A DNA stretch of 64,000 bases from Nitrincola lacisaponensis (GCF_000691225.1 NZ_JMSZ01000036.1:1-64000), one strand, 5' to 3'; positions 35,088-44,258 are shown, counted from the first letter of the stretch. Made by a program: numbers and translations. Notes: generated by a model from the letters alone, not told the origin.

Positions 35088-36755
35088 TTAATCGGATGCA
35101 CTGCGGTAGCGTTCACGCAAACGGTTACGAATGCTGATTGCAGTCAGGTTGAGGATGACGATCAGCATCACCAGCACCAGCGCAGTGGCATACACCAGCG
35201 GACGCGCCGCTTCAGCACTCGGACTCTGGAAACCCACATCATAAATATGAAAGCCCAAATGCATGATCTTACGATCCAGGTGAATGAACGGGAATACACC
35301 GTCGATCGGCAGGGTAGGAGCCAGTTTTACGACCCCCACCAGCATCAGCGGTGCGACCTCACCCGCAGCACGGGCAATGGCCAGGATTAACCCGGTCATC
35401 ATGGCAGGCGTTGCCAGTGGCACAATCACCTTCCACAGGGTTTCAGACTTGGTGGCACCCAATGCCAGACTGCCCTGACGGATTGTTGACGGGATACGTG
35501 CCAAACCTTCTTCGGTGGAGACAATCACGATTGGCAGTGTCAGTAGCGCCAGGGTCAGGGAAGCCCAGAACAAGCCCGGTGTACCAAATGTCGGTGTCGG
35601 CAGTGCGGCCTCATAAAACAGCCGGTCAATGTTGCCGCCGAGGAAGTAGACAAAGAATCCCAAGCCGAATACACCATAGACGATCGAGGGAACCCCGGCC
35701 AGGTTGTATACCGAAATACGGATGATCCGTGTCATCAGGTTTTGCCGTGCGTACTCGCGCAGATAGATGGCTGCCAGAATACCGAAAGGCGTCACGATGA
35801 TCGACATCACAAACACCATGGTGACGGTACCGAAAATCGCCGGGAAGATACCACCCTCGGTATTGGCTTCACGTGGCGGTGTGCTTAAAAACTCCCACAA
35901 ACGCTCGACGTACTGGGCCATTTTCTGGGGCACAGACATGGCATTGGGTGCGGTGATACGGACAATGGCAGCCAGGCTCAGATCAACTTCACGATCATCA
36001 CTCATGCGCATCCGCAGCGTATCGCGACGTGTACTCTGATACAGCGCATCCAGCTCAACACGCAGTATCGCGTATTCTTCATCCAGACGTGCACGTTCGG
36101 TCGCAATGCGTGCTTCTTCAGCCGCGCGCTGCTCTGGTGTCGGATCTGACAGCTCCAGGCGGCGTCCATCCAGACGCAGACGCTCAATTTCTGTATTCAT
36201 CCGTCCGATGGCACCGCGCTCGATGCTATGAATGTCGCGGTATAACTGCAAGCTGCGCTGAACGGCTTCTTGTAACAGTGGCCAGAAATTTGCGTCTGCC
36301 GGTGTGGCAATCACCTCTCCTTCACGCGACAGGGATACAGGTTGACCATAAAAGTTACCCCACTCACGACGCTCGATTTGCAGAGCATCTTCGGGATACT
36401 GAAATTCACCCATACCGGTTTCAAAGTACCAGGCAAAATCATTACCTGTCTGGTCGCGGTTACCCTGCTTGACCAGATAACGCGTCAGCATATCGATACC
36501 TTCAGGTACATGACGTCCGCCGTCGCGAGCAACTGCTGCCGTAATTGTCTGTGAACGGACAATTTCACCCATGACAACCTGACGGTTACCTTCAGGGTCA
36601 ATAATCTCCACCTGTGCGATATTGGCGGGCCAGAAGTGACCAAAGCCACGTACCGCGATCAGACCGATCAGACCGACCACCATGATCATACAGAAGGCCA
36701 CGGCACCGCCGTTCAACCAGATCCAGGGTGAGCCACTTTTAAACCATGCTTTCAT
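35088..36755 (-). CDS. pstA: Phosphate ABC transporter permease PstA, long form
   Basis: A 555-aa permease, about 260 residues longer than E. coli PstA. The N-terminus has one membrane helix (about 12-34) followed by a long periplasmic domain that includes a probable coiled coil (RLDGRRLELSDPTPEQRAAEE; LDEEYAILRVELDALYQSTRR). The C-terminal half is the PstA permease with its ATPase-contacting loop LALGATKSETLWKVIVPLA. This DUF3333-type extension is seen in other marine gammaproteobacteria. It lies between pstC and pstB. Confidence 0.94.
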   Translation of the reverse strand: MKAWFKSGSPWIWLNGGAVAFCMIMVVGLIGLIAVRGFGHFWPANIAQVEIIDPEGNRQVVMGEIVRSQTITAAVARDGGRHVPEGIDMLTRYLVKQGNRDQTGNDFAWYFETGMGEFQYPEDALQIERREWGNFYGQPVSLSREGEVIATPADANFWPLLQEAVQRSLQLYRDIHSIERGAIGRMNTEIERLRLDGRRLELSDPTPEQRAAEEARIATERARLDEEYAILRVELDALYQSTRRDTLRMRMSDDREVDLSLAAIVRITAPNAMSVPQKMAQYVERLWEFLSTPPREANTEGGIFPAIFGTVTMVFVMSIIVTPFGILAAIYLREYARQNLMTRIIRISVYNLAGVPSIVYGVFGLGFFVYFLGGNIDRLFYEAALPTPTFGTPGLFWASLTLALLTLPIVIVSTEEGLARIPSTIRQGSLALGATKSETLWKVIVPLATPAMMTGLILAIARAAGEVAPLMLVGVVKLAPTLPIDGVFPFIHLDRKIMHLGFHIYDVGFQSPSAEAARPLVYATALVLVMLIVILNLTAISIRNRLRERYRSASD

Positions 36756-36776
36756 TTTAAATCCTCAATCCCATCA

Positions 36777-39068
36777 TCACAGGTTGCTGTAGCGAGTACG
36801 CAAGCGCTGGCGAATAATTTCGGCAATGGTGTTGACCACGAAGGTCAATGCCAAGAGCACCAGTGCAGCCAGGAACAATACCCTGAAGTGCGATGAGCCC
36901 ACGGCGGTTTCAGGCAGTTCCACCGCAATGTTGGCAGACAGCGTACGCATCCCTTCAAAGATGTTGAAGTTCACAACCGGGCTGTTACCGGTTGCCATGA
37001 GTACGATCATGGTTTCACCGACCGCACGACCAAAGCCCATCATGACGGCCGAAAAAATACCGGGACTGGCTGTGGGCAATACCACACCCATCACGGTTTG
37101 CCAGCGTGTTGCACCCAGCGCCAATGAACCTTGAGTCAGATGTTTGGGTACGGTAAAGACGGCGTCTTCGGCGATCGAGAAAATGGTTGGAATGACTGCG
37201 AAGCCCATCGCAATACCGACAATCAACGCGTTACGCTGATCATAGGTGATGCCGATGTCAGTGAACCACTGACGCATGCTGCCATTAAAGAACCAGACTT
37301 CAATCCAGGGGCTGGCCACCACACACAGATAGCCAAACAGCAGAATAACCGGTGCCAGCAACGCAGCTTCCCAGCCATCCGGAATCAACTTGCGAATCGG
37401 CAGCTTGCTCCAGATAAATGCAAATAGCAGCATCATCACCGGCATCAGAATAAAGAAGCTGAAGATTGCCGGCAGGTTGTCCTCAGCAAAGGGTGCCAGC
37501 CACAGACCCGCGAGGAAGCCTAGAATAACGGTTGGCAGAGCCTCCATGATCTCAATGCTGGGCTTAACGATACCGCGCAGCTTGGGTGTCATGAAATAGG
37601 CGGTATAAATGGCACCAGCAATGGCCAGAGGCATGGCAAACAGCATGGCATAGAAGGCAGCTTTCAGTGTACCGACCGACAGCGGTATCAGACTGAATTT
37701 GGACTCAAACTCATCGGATGCAGATGATGACTGCCAGATGTAATCGGGGTTAGCACGTCCTTCATACCAGACTTTATTCCACATGGCAGAGAAAGACAGC
37801 TGCGGATGGCGGTTCCACAACCCGGCCACCTGTACCTGATTTTGGCTATCCAGTAGTAACAAGCGGCCGTTCACCTGAGAAATCGCAGCATTAATCAGTG
37901 CTGAACTGGCTTTTTGCTCCAGAAACAGGGTGCGAGCCGAGGTACCGTAGTGGATACCCAACTGACCTGCTGCATCCACCGCCAGAAATCCCTTACGTGT
38001 GTATTCGGGTGTGATTTTGGTAATGGCAGCACCGTGTGGTTTGAAGTCACGAATGCGCTCAAGCGAGTTACGGTTTTGCTCATCACGCACCAGGAACCAC
38101 TGGCTCAATTCGCCGGATTCGGTACCAATAATCAGCGATACTGTACCGACCAGAAAATCGATGGCCGTAATTGCACTACCCTGACCGGCATCGTAGCGAT
38201 CTACCAGACGGGGGCTATTCAGATCGGATATATCGTAGTAGTAGATAAAACCGGACTGATCGGCAATAAAGAGGCTGCGAAGTGCTTTATCCAGCAGCAT
38301 TTTAACCGGTTGCTCCGGGACAGTGCTAATCTCGGCATGTCGGGTAGTGACCGTGGTTTCACCGGTCATCATGTTGGAGCGGGTGGTTAAATGTGTCAGT
38401 ACCAGACGACGATCGGCGGTGATTGCCGCCATCAGTGAACCACCCGATCCCCGGGTTACGGTTTCCAGTGCCAGGAACTCCAGAGGCATGCCTTCAGGAT
38501 CTACTGTAATCGGGTCTGCACCAAAAGGATGTTCAATTTTTGGCGTGATGACGCGCTGATCGTTAGGGAAACTCAGGTCGAAAGCATGACGTGAGATAAT
38601 TGCCTGCCCGTTACTCAGTCCCTGTGCAGAAACGGCACCAATCACTTCGGTATGTGCGAAGCTGGTGATCTGGGTATCTTCGGGTATCGGCAGCTCAAAC
38701 TCATGACGAATGCTGCCGTCATCAGCGCTGAAAAACGTGACACGTCCATCATCGGTGTATTGTATCCCCAGCTCCTGATAGCGCTCCAGTATCAGATGCT
38801 GCAGGCCTGCGTCCTGAACCGGCAGGGCATAGCTGGCCTCAGGCGTGACAGTCGCCCCTCTCAGAATCGGCATGACCTCGTAGAACAGGTAGATAAAGAT
38901 CATCGCCAAGGCAAAGACCACACCATAGCCTGCCAGGGTGATGCCCCAACGGGAGGTGCTGTCACGGCGGGCACGTTTACGGCGCAGTTTTTGGCGCGCT
39001 TCAGTATCGGGCAGTAATGACCGACTGCGGATGGAAGGCGGAACCGCCGGGGTTACCGTATCATTCAT
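36777..39068 (-). CDS. pstC: Phosphate ABC transporter permease PstC, long form
   Basis: A 763-aa permease more than twice the length of E. coli PstC (319 aa). One N-terminal helix (about 46-68) is followed by a roughly 380-residue periplasmic domain that reads as beta-propeller-like repeats (FFSADDGSIRHEF; FIADQSGFIYYYDI; LLIGTESGELSQWF). The permease proper begins near residue 460, with the coupling loop LALGATRWQTVMGVVLPTA. It is preceded by its own PHO box. Long PstC forms of this type accompany long PstA. Confidence 0.94.
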   Translation of the reverse strand: MNDTVTPAVPPSIRSRSLLPDTEARQKLRRKRARRDSTSRWGITLAGYGVVFALAMIFIYLFYEVMPILRGATVTPEASYALPVQDAGLQHLILERYQELGIQYTDDGRVTFFSADDGSIRHEFELPIPEDTQITSFAHTEVIGAVSAQGLSNGQAIISRHAFDLSFPNDQRVITPKIEHPFGADPITVDPEGMPLEFLALETVTRGSGGSLMAAITADRRLVLTHLTTRSNMMTGETTVTTRHAEISTVPEQPVKMLLDKALRSLFIADQSGFIYYYDISDLNSPRLVDRYDAGQGSAITAIDFLVGTVSLIIGTESGELSQWFLVRDEQNRNSLERIRDFKPHGAAITKITPEYTRKGFLAVDAAGQLGIHYGTSARTLFLEQKASSALINAAISQVNGRLLLLDSQNQVQVAGLWNRHPQLSFSAMWNKVWYEGRANPDYIWQSSSASDEFESKFSLIPLSVGTLKAAFYAMLFAMPLAIAGAIYTAYFMTPKLRGIVKPSIEIMEALPTVILGFLAGLWLAPFAEDNLPAIFSFFILMPVMMLLFAFIWSKLPIRKLIPDGWEAALLAPVILLFGYLCVVASPWIEVWFFNGSMRQWFTDIGITYDQRNALIVGIAMGFAVIPTIFSIAEDAVFTVPKHLTQGSLALGATRWQTVMGVVLPTASPGIFSAVMMGFGRAVGETMIVLMATGNSPVVNFNIFEGMRTLSANIAVELPETAVGSSHFRVLFLAALVLLALTFVVNTIAEIIRQRLRTRYSNL

Positions 39069-39109
39069 GAGAAATCGCTCTTTTCGAATCGAATTTAATG
39101 ATGCTGGCC

Positions 39110-39143
39110 AGAATAATGCAGATATATGACATTAATGTTACGA
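39110..39143 (-). promoter_or_regulatory. PHO-box promoter before pstC
   Basis: On the minus strand TCGTAAC, four bases, ATGTCAT form a PHO-box-like 18-mer at 39126-39143 (10 of 14 conserved positions). Ten bases later comes TATTCT, a fair -10. It would let PhoB transcribe pstCAB-phoU separately from pstS. Confidence 0.65.
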
Positions 39144-39202
39144 GCGGGCCGGTTGCAGGACAAAGTACCCATACAAGCCGCACGAAGAGATGGGCCATCA
39201 TA

Positions 39203-39231
39203 AAAAAAGAGGCCACAGGGGCCTCTTTTTC
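39203..39231 (-). terminator. Terminator between pstS and pstC
   Basis: AAAAAGAGGCC and GGCCTCTTTTT form a strong stem with a five-base loop, A-rich and T-rich on opposite sides, so it can act in both directions. It lies 19 bases after the pstS stop and should keep pstS mRNA more abundant than pstCAB. Confidence 0.9.
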
Positions 39232-39249
39232 TACTAAGCGAAATCTAGA

Positions 39250-40224
39250 TCACTCAATACCCAGATCGGCGCGGATACGGGCAGCCAGTGACTCAGGCAG
39301 AGGCACGTAACCATCGCGGTGAACCACTTCCTGACCCTGCTTGGAGTACAGCATTTTCACGAATTCACGTGTCTGCGGGTCCAGATCCTGGTTCGGGTTT
39401 TTGTTGATATAGATGTACAGGTAACGAGCCAGCGGGTATTCGCCAGAAGCGGCATTCTCAGCAGTTGCATCAACAAATGCACCGCCTTCTTCCGCTGCCA
39501 GAGGTACAACGCGAACACCAGAAGTACGGTAACCGATACCAGAATAACCGATACCGTTGATAGACTCACTGACACCCTGAACAACAGAGGAAGAGCCTGG
39601 CTGTTCGTTGATGCTGGACTTGAAGTCACCGCCACACAGTGCGTTGTCTTTGAAGTAACCGTAAGTACCTGATACAGCGTTACGGCTGTACAGCGCGAAG
39701 TCGCGGTTTTCCCATGCGCCGCTCAGGCCTACCTGGCCCCAACGGGTGATGTCGCTGTCATTACCGCAACGACGAGTAGCCGAGAAGATCGCATCAACCT
39801 GAGGAATGCTCAGGCCTTCAATTGGGTTGTCTTTGTTGACGTATACAGCCAGCATGTCGATCGCAACTGGCAGCTCAGTCGGTGCATAACCGTAGCGCTC
39901 TTCAAATGCCTGGATCTCAGACTGACGCATGCCACGGCTCATTGGAGCCAGGGTTGCAGTACCTTCAGTCAGGGCTGGTGGCGCAGTAGAAGAACCGGCA
40001 CCCTGAACCTGAATGTTGACGTTCGGGTAGAAACGGTTGAACTCTTCGGCCCACAGAGCCATCAGGTTGTTCAGAGTATCAGAACCGATACTGGACAGGT
40101 TGCCGGATACGCCGGACACAGCGCTGTACTCAGGCAGGTTCGGGTCTACATCAGCGGCAGCAAAGCTGCTGATGGCGATAGCGCTGGCCAGGGCTGCTGC
40201 CTGAAACGCGTGCTTCATCTTCAT
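39250..40224 (-). CDS. pstS: Periplasmic phosphate-binding protein PstS
   Basis: The phosphate receptor of the Pst importer, 324 aa from the ATG at 40224 (GGAGAG seven bases upstream). The signal peptide is cut near SFAAA|DVDPN. The phosphate-contact segments GAGSSTAPPAL, and RNAVSGTYGYFKD further on, are present. It has its own PHO-box promoter and terminator. Near an arsenite-oxidising operon its selectivity for phosphate over arsenate matters, but selectivity cannot be judged from the sequence. Confidence 0.94.
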   Translation of the reverse strand: MKMKHAFQAAALASAIAISSFAAADVDPNLPEYSAVSGVSGNLSSIGSDTLNNLMALWAEEFNRFYPNVNIQVQGAGSSTAPPALTEGTATLAPMSRGMRQSEIQAFEERYGYAPTELPVAIDMLAVYVNKDNPIEGLSIPQVDAIFSATRRCGNDSDITRWGQVGLSGAWENRDFALYSRNAVSGTYGYFKDNALCGGDFKSSINEQPGSSSVVQGVSESINGIGYSGIGYRTSGVRVVPLAAEEGGAFVDATAENAASGEYPLARYLYIYINKNPNQDLDPQTREFVKMLYSKQGQEVVHRDGYVPLPESLAARIRADLGIE

Positions 40225-40275
40225 GGTGTCACTCTCCGTCAATCATGGACTCAGGTGTTTTAATTCACGCTGCTC

Positions 40276-40309
40276 ACTATAAGGCGGCAATGTGACGAAA
40301 GTGTGACAG
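40276..40309 (-). promoter_or_regulatory. PHO-box promoter of pstS
   Basis: On the minus strand CTGTCAC, four bases, TCGTCAC form a PHO box (40292-40309), followed after exactly ten bases by TATAGT (40276-40281), a good -10. This is the strongest PHO box in the window. Confidence 0.88.
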
Positions 40310-40415
40310 ATTAAAATTGTTTGATTTTTTCAGCATCCTTTGGCCTGCTTCGGCGTCTTCTATACTGAAAGAAGGAAATATACCCGAAGAGTGTTTCAGG
40401 CACAGGTACGCAGCC

Positions 40416-41735
40416 ATGTATTCCCGACTGATTGAAATCTATCGCAATAATCCTCGCGAAGGTCATGTGTTAAGCATCATGCTGGTGGCTTTTGCGGTGA
40501 TCTATTTCTTGCCTGCGGGTACAGAGCGATTTGACAACGCAGTATTGGAAGCCATTCGCCTGACCAATTGGTATGCGCGTGAACATGTTATTTTATGTTT
40601 ACTACCTGCTTTTTTGATTGCAGGTGCCATGGCTACCTATCTAAGCCAGGATGCCGTGATGCGCTATCTGGGGCCGGATGCATCCAAACCGGTTGCCTTC
40701 AGTGTCGCCTCCGTATCGGGAACACTGCTGGCAGTCTGCTCCTGCACCGTCTTGCCGTTATTCGGCGGTATTTACAAGCGTGGTGCCGGTTTGGGTGCCG
40801 CCATTGCGTTTTTGTATTCAGGTCCGGCGATTAATGTCATGGCGGTGGTTGTGACCGCTAAAGTATTGGGTGCCGAAATAGGCATTGCCCGTGCAGTGGG
40901 GGCGATCGTGTTTGCACTGGTCATCGGTACTATCATGCATCTGATATATCGCAAGGAAGAAGCTCAACGCTCCGTCACCAGTAAGCGTGGTTTTACCGGT
41001 GGCAGCAGCGACCAGTCCATGGGTGTTGTAGCTCTGTTCTTTGCACTCATGGTGGGTATTCTGGTGTTTGCCAACTGGGCGGCGGCTGACAGCCCGGTCT
41101 GGATGCAGATCCATGCCTGGAAATGGCCCATCACCGCGCTGCTATCGGTGGCGTTAGGTGTGCTGCTGGTTTTGCGCTGGCAGTGGCCGGTATTGCCGGT
41201 GCTTCTCCTGGCTGGCATTGTTGCCGCCTTTGCATTGCTGCTGCCAGCTGTTCCTGAGTTACCCTTTGTGATGGGTATGGGTGGGTTAATGTTGATCTCA
41301 TCACTGCGTACCGAGGACCGAGAGTGGGCGGTGCAAAGCTGGGATTTTGCCAAGCAGATTCTACCTTTATTGCTGGCAGGTGTGTTTGTGGCAGGGTTTG
41401 CGCTGGGTCGCCCCGGGCATGAAGGCATCATTCCCTCAGCGTGGGTGGCTGCTGCGGTGGGAGATAACTCACTGACTTCAACGATGCTTGCCTCAGTACT
41501 GGGCGCGCTCATGTACTTTTCTACGCTCACCGAAGTGCCCATTGTCGAAGCACTGTTGGGAGCGGGAATGGGCAAGGGACCTGCATTGGCCTTGCTGTTA
41601 GCGGGGCCTGCATTATCCTTACCCAATATGCTTGTTATCAGAACGATATTGGGGACAGAAAAAACCCTGGTGTACTGTGCGCTGGTGGTGGTGATGGCGA
41701 CCATTACCGGGTTTGTCTACGGTAACGGGTGGTAG
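40416..41735 (+). CDS. DUF318/ArsP-like permease
   Basis: A 439-aa integral membrane protein of the DUF318 permease family (relatives include ArsP, a trivalent organoarsenical exporter, and the SO_0444 metal efflux group). The family core CSCTVLPLFGGIYKRG near residues 108-123 and LYSGPAINVMAVVVTA near 131-146 is present, and LGALMYFSTLTEVPIVEALL repeats the fold near 363-382. I start it at 40416 because an upstream frame would give a hydrophilic leader. The next gene encodes a small CxxC protein, a common partner. Its place beside arsenic genes suggests arsenical efflux, which is unproven. Confidence 0.8.
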   Translation: MYSRLIEIYRNNPREGHVLSIMLVAFAVIYFLPAGTERFDNAVLEAIRLTNWYAREHVILCLLPAFLIAGAMATYLSQDAVMRYLGPDASKPVAFSVASVSGTLLAVCSCTVLPLFGGIYKRGAGLGAAIAFLYSGPAINVMAVVVTAKVLGAEIGIARAVGAIVFALVIGTIMHLIYRKEEAQRSVTSKRGFTGGSSDQSMGVVALFFALMVGILVFANWAAADSPVWMQIHAWKWPITALLSVALGVLLVLRWQWPVLPVLLLAGIVAAFALLLPAVPELPFVMGMGGLMLISSLRTEDREWAVQSWDFAKQILPLLLAGVFVAGFALGRPGHEGIIPSAWVAAAVGDNSLTSTMLASVLGALMYFSTLTEVPIVEALLGAGMGKGPALALLLAGPALSLPNMLVIRTILGTEKTLVYCALVVVMATITGFVYGNGW

Positions 41736-41769
41736 TGTTTAACCTAAATTGAATCAGGAAACTTGAATC

Positions 41770-42000
41770 ATGAAATTTACAATCTACGGTAGCGGTTGTG
41801 CAAAATGCAAGCAATTGACTGCAAATGCAGAGCAGGCGGCACAGCAAAAAGGACTGGCCTATGAACTGGTTAAAGTGACCGATACGAATGCTATTATTGA
41901 CGCTGGCATTATGCGCACACCGGCTTTGGCTATTGATGATGAGATCGTCATTGAGGGTAAGGTTGCCAGTGCCGATGAGGTTGCCAGTCTGCTGGATTGA
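41770..42000 (+). CDS. Small thioredoxin-fold CxxC protein (TM0996/MTH895 type)
   Basis: A 76-aa redox-active protein with the active-site motif GSGCAKCKQL (Cys11 and Cys14) near the N-terminus and the cis-Pro segment MRTPALAIDDEIV near 53-65. It is the usual companion of DUF318 permeases. It may reduce or hand over a thiol-reactive metal or metalloid to the permease; this is inferred from gene pairing. Confidence 0.88.
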   Translation: MKFTIYGSGCAKCKQLTANAEQAAQQKGLAYELVKVTDTNAIIDAGIMRTPALAIDDEIVIEGKVASADEVASLLD

Positions 42001-42006
42001 CTCGAT

Positions 42007-42543
42007 ATGAGCACCCCAGGCTTTGAATGTGTTTTACGTGCATGGCAGCTTCATGAACAAGAACTGAGGGTATTTTTGTATCATCATATGCAACATGTGG
42101 ATGAAACAGATGACTGCCTTCAGGATGTGTTTGTCAAATCTCTGCAGCAGGGGAAGGCGTTTTGTGGACTGGATAATCCTAAAGCCTGGCTGTTTCGAGT
42201 GGCAAAAAATACCCTGATTGATCGCTATCGTCGGTTAAAACCCTGGACCGAACTAAGTCCCGAACATCCACAGCCTGAAGTTGAGCGGGCCGCCATTGAT
42301 GAATTGGATAGCTGCTTACGGCGCAATATCCGTGAGCTGGCGACCGCTGATCGAGAGATACTTGAGGCCTGTGACCTGCAGGGTATGACACAACTGGCCT
42401 ATGCACAACACAAGGGACTGACGCTCACCGCAACCAAGGCTCGCTTGCGTAGAGCACGCCAGCGTTTGCGCTCAGCTCTGGTGAGTCATTGTCAAATTGG
42501 CTTTGACGAATCAGGACGGGTCTGTTGTTATGTTCCCCGGTAG
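42007..42543 (+). CDS. sigZ: ECF sigma factor, SigZ-like, with cysteine-containing C-terminal tail
   Basis: A 178-aa ECF sigma-70 factor. Region 2 is visible at about 30-80 (ETDDCLQDVFVKSLQQ; NPKAWLFRVAKNTLIDRYRR) and region 4 at about 115-155 (LQGMTQLAYAQHKGLTLTATKARLRRARQRL). After region 4 it carries a short tail with Cys162, Cys173 and Cys174 (HCQIGFDESGRVCC), resembling SigZ-type factors. No anti-sigma gene is adjacent, so the tail could itself sense thiol-reactive metals. It follows the CxxC gene by six bases and probably belongs to the permease operon. Confidence 0.8.
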   Translation: MSTPGFECVLRAWQLHEQELRVFLYHHMQHVDETDDCLQDVFVKSLQQGKAFCGLDNPKAWLFRVAKNTLIDRYRRLKPWTELSPEHPQPEVERAAIDELDSCLRRNIRELATADREILEACDLQGMTQLAYAQHKGLTLTATKARLRRARQRLRSALVSHCQIGFDESGRVCCYVPR

Positions 42544-42576
42544 GGTTATCTGTCACACAATAAAAGAGAAAAATTT

Positions 42577-43017
42577 ATGGCTGTATTGGTAGAAGCAACC
42601 TCCGTTCTGATTCGTGTGGCGGCAGTGAATGAAAAAATCGCTGGCGGCTGGAATGCGTTTATTAAACATCTGCCAACCGAGCGGTTTTGCTCAGATGATG
42701 AACTAATCAGCGTGATTCTGATTGATCCGCCGGAAGTCACGGCGTTTGCGAATTCATTGAAACCCCTGGGACTGGATTTCGACTGGCAGGGGGAGCCAGT
42801 GGATGTGGCTTTTGCGGATCAAAAGCGCGGTTTGATTACGCCCTGCAACTGGGTTGAGTTCACTAATGTAAATATTGGCATAGCCGGAACCGGTCCCAGC
42901 GTAGCCATCTGTCGTATGGTCGGCAGTCAGTCACATGAGTTGCGCTTACCCGAGGGCTGGCAGTATTCGGGTTCTTTAACCGAGGCCTTTGGTGCTGAGG
43001 CCAACCCGTCTCACTAG
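42577..43017 (+). CDS. Unrecognised 146-aa protein upstream of the arx operon
   Basis: I do not recognise this family. The product is soluble with no signal peptide, starts MAVLVEATSVLIRVAAV, and contains a DELISVILIDPPEV segment and two cysteines besides one near the start of helix KHLPTERFC. AGAG precedes the ATG. It lies 33 bases after the sigma gene and 134 bases before arxB'. It has been kept in frame and has gene-like codon use, so it is probably real. Confidence 0.65.
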   Translation: MAVLVEATSVLIRVAAVNEKIAGGWNAFIKHLPTERFCSDDELISVILIDPPEVTAFANSLKPLGLDFDWQGEPVDVAFADQKRGLITPCNWVEFTNVNIGIAGTGPSVAICRMVGSQSHELRLPEGWQYSGSLTEAFGAEANPSH

Positions 43018-43090
43018 ACATTAGTCTAGCTTCGCCTGTTTTATTTCTGATCAGCTTGATGATTATTCGTTCTACTGTAATACTAAATTT

Positions 43091-43114
43091 ATATATATGG
43101 ATTTCCGTATATAT
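43091..43114. promoter_or_regulatory. Palindromic operator before the arx operon
   Basis: ATATATATGG and CCGTATATAT are inverted repeats matching at 9 of 10 positions around ATTT. The core ATATATG, six bases, CGTATAT has the same half-sites and spacing as a palindrome at 57049-57070 between arsC and the GAPDH gene. It lies in an AT-rich 134-base gap 38 bases before arxB'. A repressor site for an arsenic sensor is the likely role. Confidence 0.6.
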
Positions 43115-43151
43115 CTGAGTAAAACAGTCGGAATTAATAATTATAAAAACC

Positions 43152-44216
43152 ATGCCTGATCAACATCTTCATCAGACTTTGCCTTTGGCATTTTCTTCGG
43201 CATCAGCGGCAGCCTCTCTGGGGTGGGCGGCTGAGCGTTGTATTAGTTCGGCTCCCAATCACCTGCAGTGTGAACGTTGTGTAGACAGTTGTCCGGCACA
43301 GGCGTTGTTTTTTGTTGAAGAAAATCAGCACTCTGCAAAAGGCCAACGGCTCGTTGTGAGTGATGCTTGCCATGGTTGTGGGGCCTGCTTGCCGAGTTGT
43401 CCGACAGAAGCCTTGCTGAGTCTTGAATTGCAACGGCTTGAGGATAAGCCGCTAGCCGTGGCGTGTCATCGGGTGGAGACGGGGCGTTTGACTACCGAGT
43501 CACTACACTGTTTGCGGGCCATCGGAGTGGATCAGCTGCTGAGCTGGATGGCACAGACGCCTGACGTGTCAATCACGTTGTGTGTCGCGCAAGATTGTAC
43601 AGATTGCCAGGCGGCACCTGCACAACCATCCAAACCTGATGTGTGGTGGGAGCAGATGCAGGCTCTGGGTGTTTTGCAAGAGGTAACCCCCTGCCGTGCT
43701 TATCAGGCTGCCGAGGGTGCCATCATGAGCCGTCGTCGGTTTATGGGTGTCAGAGGCCCACAATCACCTGTTTATGCCGGAGATGATACGGGTGTGCGTG
43801 CGCGGCGCTTGCAAAGATATACCGCTGCATTGCCTGCGACTCCCCTGGCAGCGGGCGGGATGCCATTCCCAAGCATTCAACTGGATCAATCGTGCTGTGA
43901 TACGAGTGGCGTGTGCAGCAAAATTTGTCCGACAGATGCGCTGGCTTTAACCGATGAGGGGGTACTCAATTTCAGCCCGCTGGAGTGTATCGGTTGTGGT
44001 TTTTGCATCAGCTACTGCCCGGAGCAGGCGTTGTCTCTGGGTCAAGACGAGTCTTCTGAAACAAGAGTCTTGAGAAAAACAGCAGAGGTGACCTGCTTTG
44101 AGTGCAGTCGGCAATTTAGGACTTCGCAGGTGAACACAGGTGAACCAGCCGTATGTCCGGCTTGCCAGCGTGACAAAGGCTTATTCAAGGGAAGCTTCAG
44201 CCAGCTATTTGGTTGA
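43152..44216 (+). CDS. arxB': ArxB'-like polyferredoxin
   Basis: A 354-aa iron-sulfur protein. It has [4Fe-4S] ligand motifs CERCVDSCP (about 40-48), CHGCGACLPSCP (about 73-84), CCDTSGVCSKICP (about 248-260) and CIGCGFCISYCP (about 278-289). A CFECS...CPAC pair near the C-terminus looks like a zinc ribbon or another cluster site. In known arx clusters (for example Alkalilimnicola) an extra ferredoxin gene, arxB', precedes arxA, and this gene has that position. It has no evident signal peptide and no good ribosome site before 43152, so the start is uncertain. Role in electron transfer or maturation is unproven. Confidence 0.75.
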   Translation: MPDQHLHQTLPLAFSSASAAASLGWAAERCISSAPNHLQCERCVDSCPAQALFFVEENQHSAKGQRLVVSDACHGCGACLPSCPTEALLSLELQRLEDKPLAVACHRVETGRLTTESLHCLRAIGVDQLLSWMAQTPDVSITLCVAQDCTDCQAAPAQPSKPDVWWEQMQALGVLQEVTPCRAYQAAEGAIMSRRRFMGVRGPQSPVYAGDDTGVRARRLQRYTAALPATPLAAGGMPFPSIQLDQSCCDTSGVCSKICPTDALALTDEGVLNFSPLECIGCGFCISYCPEQALSLGQDESSETRVLRKTAEVTCFECSRQFRTSQVNTGEPAVCPACQRDKGLFKGSFSQLFG

Positions 44217-44258
44217 TATAAAAATTCGGTTAAACGATGAACGGAACGTCGTATCTGT

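Noticed and set aside
40964-41704. Long open frame on the minus strand opposite the DUF318 permease (246 codons)
   Set aside because: It is antisense to a well-supported membrane protein and has low-complexity Ala/Thr/Pro/Ser-rich content with no domain.
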